Below, piece by piece: positions 1-4,485 of a stretch of DNA of 7,901 nt (positions within the stretch are counted from its first letter, which is position 1; every line of letters begins with the position of its first letter). The DNA comes from JAAXQD01 sp035529735 (lineage in GTDB: Bacteria; Desulfobacterota; Desulfobacteria; Desulfobacterales; UBA11574): the NCBI GenBank assembly GCA_035529735.1, contig DATKWE010000078.1, positions 1 to 7,901 on the forward strand, read 5' to 3'. Under the pieces are notes generated by a model, which did not search any database, was not told the origin of the DNA, and was given only the letters and a program-made list of their open reading frames with translations. The translations under genes were made by a program, and so were the position numbers.

Positions 1-268
1 GGCCCAGAGGACCAGGCTTTGGTTTCACCCCACAGGGGTGTAGTATAAACTTCAACTCAAACAGTTGGAGTGTTGGAATAATGGGGTGTTGGATTATTGG
101 GTCTAAAAACGTAATTTTTCTGAATAAGAATCACAGAAATAGTCATGGTACTGATAAAATTGATCATGTTTCTCAGGCCCATCATCCCATTACTCCATCA
201 CTCCATTATTCCGACAACAAGATTCTCAGGCAGAGCCGGAGAACTCTGACCTGGCCCAAAGGACCAGG
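1..268. repeat. Direct repeat pair, 16 bp, bracketing 1-268
   Basis: The 16 bases at 1-16 (ggcccagaggaccagg) recur at 253-268 (ggcccaaaggaccagg) with one difference. They bracket a non-coding stretch that contains the inverted repeat 72-101/186-215. The left copy lies at the window edge, so the repeat may extend further or belong to a larger array. The arrangement (direct repeats outside, inverted repeats inside) resembles a small intergenic mobile or satellite repeat, but this is inference. No protein-coding signal is convincing in this interval. Confidence 0.5.
72..215. repeat. Imperfect 30-bp inverted repeat (72-101 / 186-215)
   Basis: Bases 72-101 and the reverse complement of 186-215 match at 25 of 30 positions by hand alignment, around an 84-base centre. 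Each arm is itself built from short units of the form ggaataatgg / ggagtgatgg, so the arms look like diverged minisatellite units in opposite orientation. The transcript could fold into a long stem. I recall similar ggagtgatggaataatgg-type intergenic repeats in sulfate-reducer genomes, but that recollection is unverified. Confidence 0.5.
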
Positions 269-273
269 TTTTT
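250..273 (+). terminator. Terminator-like hairpin with T tract
   Basis: An 8-bp stem (CCTGGCCC / GGACCAGG, one C-A mismatch) with an AAA loop is followed directly by five Ts (269-273). It has the shape of a plus-strand intrinsic terminator. No gene upstream in the window would use it, so it may serve a gene that ends before base 1, or simply be part of the repeat at 253-268. Confidence 0.4.
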
Positions 274-274
274 C

Positions 275-446
275 AGGGCAAAATAAATAGCCGAGTCTCG
301 ATGATTTCCCGTTGTTCTCCTTTGCATCCAACGCCGTGCCAGATACTTACTAAGGAGTTCGTTAATTATTCGACATTGAACAAACTCCCTTCATTGGCGC
401 ACACCCTATTTGTAATTTTTCTAACCCTCAATAAAGGGGAAAAGAA
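275..446. other. Leader region of the response regulator gene
   Basis: There is no gene here. It holds an isolated Shine-Dalgarno-like AAGGAG (about 352-357) with no following reading frame, and the AAAGGGGA ribosome site (433-440) of the next gene. I see no convincing -35/-10 pair, although the regulator needs a promoter somewhere in this stretch because a terminator-like hairpin ends at 273. Confidence 0.4.
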
Positions 447-848
447 ATGAAAGAGATGAAGGTGTTACTGGTAGATGATGAAGAAGAATTCGTAAAGACT
501 CTCGTTGAGCGAATCGAGATGCGAGATCTAAAATCAGATGTTGCATTAAACGGGGAAAGCGCCCTTGAGATTATGGATGAAGCGCCTTCGGATGTCATGG
601 TTCTGGATCTTAAAATGCCCGGCATCGACGGACTGGAAGTTCTCCGGCGCACCAAAAAGGCTTACCCGGGGGTTCAGATTATTATGCTGACAGGCCATGG
701 ATCGGAAAAAGATGAACAAGAAGCCCGACGGCTGGGTGTATTTGAATATCTGAAAAAACCGGTGGATCTGGAAAAGCTCATGCGGACCATAACAGCGGCT
801 TACAGAAGCAAACTTGATACCATGAGTGCACAGGCTTTTTACCCTTGA
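447..848 (+). CDS. Single-domain response regulator (REC only, CheY-like)
   Basis: The 133-residue protein is a receiver domain with no output domain. Family landmarks are all visible: the acidic pocket D10-D11 in the LLVDDEEE strand, phospho-acceptor D54 in VLDLKMPG, conserved T82 in MLTGHGS, and K104 in the YLKKP motif that precedes helix 5. It should therefore accept phosphate from a histidine kinase and signal by protein-protein contact, either as a phosphorelay intermediate or as a diffusible CheY-type messenger. No kinase or chemotaxis gene lies in the window, so it is an orphan and its partner is unknown. Start chosen at 447 because AAAGGGGA lies 6 bases upstream; a second ATG at 456 is possible but has a weaker site. 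A strong terminator follows 46 bases after the stop, so it is probably monocistronic. The tail after about residue 122 is a short non-domain extension. Confidence 0.93.
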   Translation: MKEMKVLLVDDEEEFVKTLVERIEMRDLKSDVALNGESALEIMDEAPSDVMVLDLKMPGIDGLEVLRRTKKAYPGVQIIMLTGHGSEKDEQEARRLGVFEYLKKPVDLEKLMRTITAAYRSKLDTMSAQAFYP

Positions 849-893
849 TTCCAATTCCCTGTTCAAAAACATTATGTATCGGCCTAAAACACC

Positions 894-926
894 AAAGGTG
901 TATGGATTCACCATACGCCTTTTTTT
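894..926 (+). terminator. Strong intrinsic terminator of the response regulator gene
   Basis: GGTGTATGG (897-905) pairs with CCATACGCC (911-919), including one G-U pair, around loop ATTCA. Outer A-T pairs extend the stem, and it is followed by seven Ts (920-926). Orientation and position suit the plus-strand regulator ending at 848. Confidence 0.88.
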
Positions 927-927
927 A

Positions 928-1195
928 ACAGATAATTACCGGGTTTAAAGGATACCTGATAATAATGACCCAAAATCAGAAAACGCAAAAAAATAAAATA
1001 GTTCTCCCTTCCATCGACAAGCTCACCCACTAAATTGGATGGAAATAACGGTATAATCTCAAACCGCTTTGGGCAACAGCCCGTCAAGGTCTGACCCCCG
1101 TTCCCAAACTCCAATTTGGAATCCCGACTTTCCAAATTGGATTTAAATTTTACCTCAAATCTGACTTCATTGACCGAAAAATTGTCGAAAAGCGC
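928..1195. repeat. Spacer with perfect 10-bp inverted repeat and REP-like motif
   Basis: No gene is supported. CCAATTTGGA (1111-1120) and TCCAAATTGG (1131-1140) form a perfect 10-bp stem with a 10-base loop. Just upstream are a small GGGC-AACA-GCCC hairpin (1071-1082) and the motif AGGTCTGACCCC (about 1088-1099). A further AAATTGGAT copy lies at 1032-1040. GGTCTGACCCC-type motifs beside palindromes are often seen in extragenic palindromic repeats linked to RAYT transposases; assignment here is inference, since no RAYT gene is present. Confidence 0.45.
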
Positions 1196-1259
1196 TTGTT
1201 TACTTCAATATTTAAGGATATAATGGAGTTGGCATAATTTTTGAAGTTGTCTCTATAAT
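1196..1259 (+). promoter_or_regulatory. Candidate promoters for the rhodanese gene
   Basis: Two sigma70-like pairs are visible. The first is TTGTTT (1196-1201), a 17-base spacer, and a perfect TATAAT (1219-1224). The second is TTGGCA (1229-1234), a 19-base spacer, and a perfect TATAAT (1254-1259). The second also overlaps TGGCAT-N5-TTGAA, a partial match to a sigma54 -24/-12 element that lacks the GC at -12. A short GGTTG/CAACC hairpin (1261-1275) follows before the ribosome site. Which one is active cannot be decided from sequence. Confidence 0.45.
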
Positions 1260-1306
1260 CGGTTGTAGTCCAACCAGTATAAAACCCACATAGAAAGGAG
1301 TTTAAC

Positions 1307-2002
1307 ATGAGTTCGACACCAGAAACGCTCGAAGGTGTGGTGGTCGTTTCTCCGCAGGAAGCTCTCAAAATCCAGTCCGGGGGAGGCATGCTCATCGCCG
1401 CCTTCACTCACATGACCGACTGGTGCATGAGACGCGCTGCCGGATCCGTCCACATCACCATGGATGTTCCCAAAGATCACAAGCGGCCCGATTTCGATCT
1501 GGCCCAGGCCGAGTTCGACGTCGAAGCCCTTCCCGAGGACAAAGACACCCCCATGGTCTTCTATTGCGCTGACAATAATTGATGGAAATCCTATCACGCC
1601 GCCAGGCTGGCGGTAACCCAAGGCTACACCAAAGTCCACTGGATGCGGGTCGGGACGAAAGGCTGGATGGACGCTTTCTTCTCCATTGATACCGAATCCA
1701 AACTTCTTCAGAACATCATGTTCGCCAACCAAAACAACCCTGCCGCACGGAGCATTGGAATTGACCAGGCCAAGGCCCTGAGAAATCCGTTCCTGGTTGA
1801 CTTCCGGTCGGCCGACAAATTCGAGAAAGGGCACGTGGAAAATGCCATCAACATTCCCTACGAGGAGTTGTGGACCTTTGCCAACCTTGAAAAGCTGAAC
1901 AAAAGCAAGGAGGTTGTCATTATTCACGATGACCCCGTGGTTGCGGGCGTTTTGGCCCTTTCCTTCACGCTTCTCGAGTACCGGACCTACATTCTAATTT
2001 AA
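1307..2002 (+). CDS. Candidate selenoprotein: tandem rhodanese-like protein with in-frame TGA (Sec92)
   Basis: The frame runs 231 residues if TGA at 1580-1582 is read through. AAAGGAG (1294-1300) precedes the ATG. Domain 1 (about 10-125) carries the rhodanese catalytic cysteine C87 after strand MVFY. The TGA is codon 92, followed by WKSYHAA, giving C-x4-U-W-K-S. In ordinary relatives this segment reads C-N-G-x-x-C-W-K-S-Y, so TGA falls exactly on the second conserved cysteine (family knowledge). A SECIS-like hairpin follows at 1598-1614. Codon use and rhodanese similarity continue unbroken past the TGA, and the next ATG (1643) has no ribosome site. Domain 2 (about 145-231) has DFRSADKFEKGHVENAINIP but no cysteine at its active loop (IIHDDP) and ends at YILI, before the usual GG...W close, so it is probably non-catalytic and clipped. 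Likely a thiol/selenol redox or sulfur-transfer protein. The alternative is a pseudogene by nonsense mutation. Other genes here use TGA as stop, so code reassignment is excluded. Confidence 0.75.
1598..1614 (+). promoter_or_regulatory. Bacterial SECIS-like hairpin
   Basis: CCGCCA (1599-1604) pairs perfectly with TGGCGG (1608-1613), extended by a G-U pair (1598/1614). The apical loop is GGC. The loop begins 22 bases after the TGA. Known bacterial SECIS elements lie inside the coding sequence right after the UGA, with a small apical loop whose first bases include G, at roughly this distance; SelB binds them to deliver Sec-tRNA. The geometry fits. The evidence is structural only, and GC-rich coding sequence can form such stems by chance. 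Confidence 0.6.
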
Positions 2003-2032
2003 AAAGCAATATCCGTTTAGAAAATAACCACG

Positions 2033-2061
2033 CCCCCCGCCTGAAATGGCGGGGGGGGGGG
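2033..2061. repeat. GC-rich hairpin running into a G11 homopolymer
   Basis: CCCCCCGCC (2033-2041) pairs with GGCGGGGGG (2048-2056) around TGAAAT. The 3' arm continues into an uninterrupted run of eleven Gs (2051-2061). There is no U tract on either side, so this is not a classical terminator. It sits between two convergent genes, 31 bases after the rhodanese stop. Such a long G run is prone to slippage and to sequencing error. Confidence 0.6.
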
Positions 2062-2088
2062 TTCCCCTGCTGGATCCTATTTTTTACG

Positions 2089-2119
2089 AGCCCTCCCGAA
2101 TACGGCAGGGCTTTTTGTT
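2089..2119 (+). terminator. Intrinsic terminator after the rhodanese gene
   Basis: AGCCCT (2089-2094) pairs with AGGGCT (2107-2112), with an inner CCG/CGG stem, and is followed by TTTTGTTT. The T tract lies on the plus strand, so it ends the selenoprotein transcript. It lies just past the 3' end of the convergent hydrolase gene, for which it offers no U tract. Confidence 0.75.
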
Positions 2120-2132
2120 TGGGAGCCCGAAG

Positions 2133-2954
2133 TTATAATTTGTGGAGAAGAGAATTGATGAAGCGAATCATTTCGTTCAAAACCACTCTACGGGCTTGGA
2201 CGTGGGGAACATGGCCGCATCCGGGCAGCAGCTTTGCTTCTACCGGACCGGAAACCCCTGCGGCAATCCCTTGAATTTGGGCCGCCGTACCGTACGCGTC
2301 GTTTTCCCCCTGGAGCGCCAGAACGGGGCAGCTGACTTTGGGAAGATCGGCTTCGATGTTCCAGTCGAGAAAATCAGGCGACAGCCAGCGGTCGGCCCAG
2401 CGTTGAAAAACGTTTTCCGTGTTTTCGCCGTGGTAGCGGGCCAGCCGAGTTTTTAGGTCGCCGGTCTCATAGGCCTCGATCGCATTACGAATGCCGGTGA
2501 GCGTAACCCCTTCGACAAAAATGTGAGCCGCCTCGGTGATTATGCCGCATACCCGGCTGCTGTTGCCCGCCGCGGTAAGCAAGCCGATGGTGCCGCCGTC
2601 GCTGTGCCCGATCAGAACAGCATGCTCGAGGTCGCAGTTTTTCAGCAGGCCGGGCAGGTAAACCTCGGATTCTTTGCGGAGATAATCGAGCGGCCAGAGG
2701 CCGCCGTAGGGATCCGATCCGCCGTATCCCTTGCGATCATACACAAGCCCAGGAGACGCCGTGGCCGCACAAACGGCCTCGGGAAAATCCCGCCAGAGTT
2801 CGATACACCCCAGTCCTTCATGCAGAAATACCAGCGTCGGTTTTTGAAGTGACTGCCCGGAGACCGAGGGCTCAATACGCTTGACCCTGAGGCGGCATCC
2901 GGCAACTTGTGCGTGGAATATGCGCTGCGAAATGTCTGTGGCGGTTTGATTCAT
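2133..2954 (-). CDS. Alpha/beta-hydrolase fold protein
   Basis: The protein, about 273 residues, is a complete alpha/beta hydrolase. The oxyanion-hole segment is LVFLHEGLGC (about 41-50). The nucleophile elbow is GHSDGG, with the serine near residue 118; the acid is the aspartate in GENDAYG (near 219) and the histidine is in GCGHVPH (near 248), so the Ser-Asp-His triad is intact. VYDRKGYGGSDP after strand 4 is typical of the family. A lid rich in W and D (about 180-200) lies between. It is cytosolic, since no signal peptide is seen, and is probably an esterase, lipase or C-C hydrolase; the substrate cannot be named. ATG at 2954 is preferred. A TTG 10 codons upstream (2984) is in frame, but a TTGACA promoter box overlaps it, and neither start has a good ribosome site. 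The gene is GC-richer than everything to its right. Confidence 0.88.
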   Translation of the reverse strand: MNQTATDISQRIFHAQVAGCRLRVKRIEPSVSGQSLQKPTLVFLHEGLGCIELWRDFPEAVCAATASPGLVYDRKGYGGSDPYGGLWPLDYLRKESEVYLPGLLKNCDLEHAVLIGHSDGGTIGLLTAAGNSSRVCGIITEAAHIFVEGVTLTGIRNAIEAYETGDLKTRLARYHGENTENVFQRWADRWLSPDFLDWNIEADLPKVSCPVLALQGENDAYGTAAQIQGIAAGVSGPVEAKLLPGCGHVPHVQARRVVLNEMIRFINSLLHKL

Positions 2955-2961
2955 GTCTGTC

Positions 2962-2991
2962 AGAATAGAAGAATCTGTTCCCAATTGTCAA
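2962..2991 (-). promoter_or_regulatory. Candidate promoter of the hydrolase gene
   Basis: On the minus strand a perfect TTGACA (2991-2986) is followed after 18 bases by TATTCT (2967-2962). Transcription would begin near 2955, almost at the ATG (2954), implying a leaderless or nearly leaderless message, consistent with the missing ribosome site. This also argues against the upstream TTG start. Confidence 0.35.
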
Positions 2992-3702
2992 CTGCCCGCA
3001 GTGTCCGGAGGCGTACCGGACATTTTGCGCGCAAAAAACATCGCCCCGTTACAGCGCAAAATAAAAAATGCATATTTTCATTGTCGGCAAATCGCTTTAC
3101 AAGCGATGAAGGTTGGCGTATGAACGCACGGAGGATTTGGTCGGATACGTCCAAAATTCTTCTTTGCTATATTGAACCTTCGACCTACGGATTCGTAGTA
3201 CACCGTCTTGAAATATCTTATGATAATTCATTTTGATTTCAATTGTTTATTGGCAAAATCACCCCGATGCAGAGCATCGAGGAATTCTTTTGATTAAATA
3301 TTATTGATTTTTCTATCCTTTTGATGTTATCTTGAAGGTCAAATCAAACGACCAAGGTTTGAGACATAAATTCATAAACAAAGTGTCATCGAACTTAAAG
3401 ATATATTGAGACTACCTAACGAAATTCGGGCTTGTCAAAACCTTTGATCTTTACCACAAACACAACTATGCCTTGATTTATGATACCATATTTTTTCGGC
3501 GATACTCCGAAAAAATTTAGGTGTTAAAAACTTGCCTTCAATAGGGGTTAACACAGGTGTTAATCGATTGAATGGACACTCATTTTTTGAAGGTGGATTC
3601 ATTAACACCATCGACTAAGGAGGTGCATTTAGAAATTTAATATTTTACAGGTGTATTTGCGGTCAGGCAAATTATTTTAACTTTTATCAAGGAGGAAGAA
3701 TT
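2992..3702. other. 0.7 kb spacer with hairpins, no supported gene
   Basis: No credible gene is seen. Structure present: TGTCCGG/CCGGACA (3002-3008/3016-3022) followed by TTTT; ATCGCTT/AAGCGAT with a 3-base loop (3091-3107); CGATGC/GCATCG (3265-3279); and TTTTTTCGG/CCGAAAAAA (3491-3499/3507-3515), a perfect 9-bp AT-rich stem. A full anti-SD match, AAGGAGGTG (3617-3625), has no reading frame behind it, suggesting a lost or very short leader frame. The region divides a minus-strand gene from a plus-strand gene, so it must hold the lipoprotein promoter, which I could not place. Confidence 0.5.
3520..3609. promoter_or_regulatory. Cluster of TTAACACC/GGTGTTAA motifs, possible operator
   Basis: GGTGTTAA occurs at 3520-3527. 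A dyad TTAACAC-AG-GTGTTAA lies at 3548-3563 (7-bp perfect arms). TTAACACC occurs at 3602-3609. Three sites of one motif within 90 bases, upstream of the lipoprotein gene and nowhere else that I noticed in the window, look like binding sites for a dimeric repressor or activator. The regulator is unknown. Confidence 0.4.
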
Positions 3703-3954
3703 ATGAAACATGCTGCACTTTTTCTGAGTATAGTCTGCCTATTGGTTTTCGTTGGGTGTGGGCAGGGCGATAAAACTGAAAAACCTGCTGTCGTTGAATC
3801 TGAAAAAGCTGCTGAGATGGCAGAAGAGAAGGCTCCCGAAACTACCGAGATGGCAGAAGAGAAGGCTGACGAAACTACCGAGATGGTAAAAGAGAAGGCT
3901 GACGAGATGGCAAAAGAAAAGGCTCCCGAAATGCCGAAAACAAAGATGGAGTGA
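3703..3954 (+). CDS. Small repeat-containing lipoprotein (LEA-like 11-mers)
   Basis: The 83-residue protein begins with a lipoprotein signal: KH, a hydrophobic stretch (residues 4-17), and VGC with C19 as the predicted lipidation site. F at -3 is slightly off the consensus. The mature part has no globular features. It is made of charged 11-residue repeats of the type EMAEEKAPETT, EMAEEKADETT, EMVKEKADE, AKEKAPE, with no aromatic residue or cysteine after C19. Such 11-mers resemble LEA group 3 repeats and charged single alpha-helices, so a membrane-anchored helical spacer, periplasmic strut or desiccation/stress protein is plausible; no function can be assigned. AAGGAGG (3689-3695) is a very strong ribosome site 7 bases before the ATG. 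It stands alone, with long spacers on both sides. Confidence 0.8.
   Translation: MKHAALFLSIVCLLVFVGCGQGDKTEKPAVVESEKAAEMAEEKAPETTEMAEEKADETTEMVKEKADEMAKEKAPEMPKTKME
3814..3930 (+). repeat. 33-bp tandem repeats inside the lipoprotein gene
   Basis: Units start at 3814, 3847, 3880 and 3904, each opening with gagatgg. The first two are 33 bases and nearly identical (CCC versus GAC at one codon); the third is 24 bases and the fourth about 27. All lengths are multiples of three, so copy-number change keeps the frame. DNA-level identity points to recent duplication. Confidence 0.85.
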
Positions 3955-3968
3955 TGGAGTCACGTACA

Positions 3969-3995
3969 GAATCGTTCTGTTAAAGAGAACGACTC
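3969..3995 (+). terminator. Hairpin after the lipoprotein gene, possible weak terminator
   Basis: GAATCGTTCT (3969-3978) pairs with AGAACGACTC (3986-3995) with one mismatch, loop GTTAAAG. The nearest T run (4009-4015) is 13 bases beyond the stem, so it is atypical as an intrinsic terminator but is the only structure that could end the lipoprotein message. Confidence 0.35.
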
Positions 3996-4061
3996 CTTAA
4001 TCGAATAATTTTTTTCGTGTCATTTTGTTCAGCAAACGGTAACACAAATTCATGGGGTTGA

Positions 4062-4100
4062 TGAAGATGGGGGAAAACAATCTTATTTTCCCCATCTTCA
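4062..4100. repeat. Long near-perfect hairpin, 15-bp stem
   Basis: The left arm (4062-4077, TGAAGATGGGGGAAAA) and right arm (4086-4100, TTTTCCCCATCTTCA) pair along 15 bp with one bulged G, around loop CAATCTTA. No T tract follows on either strand, so it is not a simple terminator. It may be a structured RNA, a protein-binding cruciform, or the end of a lost element. Confidence 0.6.
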
Positions 4101-4110
4101 TAGCATCACG

Positions 4111-4131
4111 GGAAGCGGGGGGAGTCGAACC
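4111..4131 (-). other. tmRNA/tRNA 3'-end-like sequence, possible attachment-site relic
   Basis: On the minus strand these 21 bases read GGTTCGACTCCCCCC, then GCTTCC. This is the T-arm and acceptor 3' strand typical of bacterial ssrA (tmRNA) genes (GGTTCGACTCCCCCCGC is a usual form). No complete tRNA or tmRNA can be folded: the 5' T-stem strand (ACAGG) does not pair, the CCA-preceding bases differ (CGTG follows), and no acceptor 5' strand is found. The 3' end of ssrA is a common integrase target, so this may be an att half-site left by a genomic island. This is inference from a short match. Confidence 0.35.
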
Positions 4132-4213
4132 TGTTCCCTCCATAATTTCCATAATATTTTCAATCATATAAGTTCCTGCCGAACAACATACGAACAACAA
4201 CTCAAGTTTCTAT

Positions 4214-4336
4214 TTACAACTCATCAACCAACATATTAAATTTCAGTCTTCCCTTTTTTCTAAATTTCCCCATCACCAATTCCACAACAAAATCAACTTC
4301 CCTGTCACTCAACGCCCGCCCCTTCCCTATACCAGT
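4214..4336 (-). pseudogene. Possible C-terminal remnant of an unidentified protein
   Basis: A 40-codon open stretch on the minus strand ends in TAA (4214-4216) and is closed upstream by TGA. It reads like charged protein (GRALSDREVDFVVELV, then MGKFRKKGRLKFNMLVDEL). It has no start codon or ribosome site, and the sequence upstream collapses into AT-rich non-coding DNA. The strand bias (minus strand G-rich) suits former coding sequence. I do not recognise the family. Chance is a real alternative. Confidence 0.22.
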
Positions 4337-4485
4337 TCATTTCACAAATATTTCAAAATGAAATCAATATATCTTGGGACTTGAATATTTAATTTTTAGA
4401 AGCTATCCATGGGTTTCCAATATAATTCAAAATTATGAAATATATTTATGATATACAATTTAATAAATCATAGAGGAGCAAAATT

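Noticed and set aside
908..1135. 75-codon minus-strand frame in the spacer
   Set aside because: It runs through the terminator and the REP-like repeats, has no ribosome site and no recognisable motif.
1580..1582. TGA read as tryptophan (alternative genetic code)
   Set aside because: The response regulator and lipoprotein genes end in TGA at natural C-termini, so TGA is a normal stop here.
1253..1927. 224-codon minus-strand frame opposite the rhodanese gene
   Set aside because: It is the mirror of GC-rich coding sequence; the plus strand has clear rhodanese motifs and a good ribosome site.
1643..2002. Separate downstream gene starting at ATG 1643
   Set aside because: No ribosome site precedes it, and the rhodanese similarity runs unbroken from before the TGA through this ATG, so it is the 3' part of the read-through frame.
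2907..3236. 109-codon plus-strand frame
   Set aside because: It overlaps the start of the hydrolase gene antisense, spans several hairpins and shows no family features.
3814..3930. CRISPR array
   Set aside because: The 33-bp units are contiguous with no spacers and encode the lipoprotein repeats in frame.
4100..4180. Intact tRNA or tmRNA gene
   Set aside because: Only the 3' T-arm/acceptor strand is present; T-stem and acceptor partners do not pair.
3997..4200. 67-codon minus-strand frame
   Set aside because: It is built from the long hairpin and the tmRNA-like end (its GSTPPAS comes from the T-arm sequence); no ribosome site.
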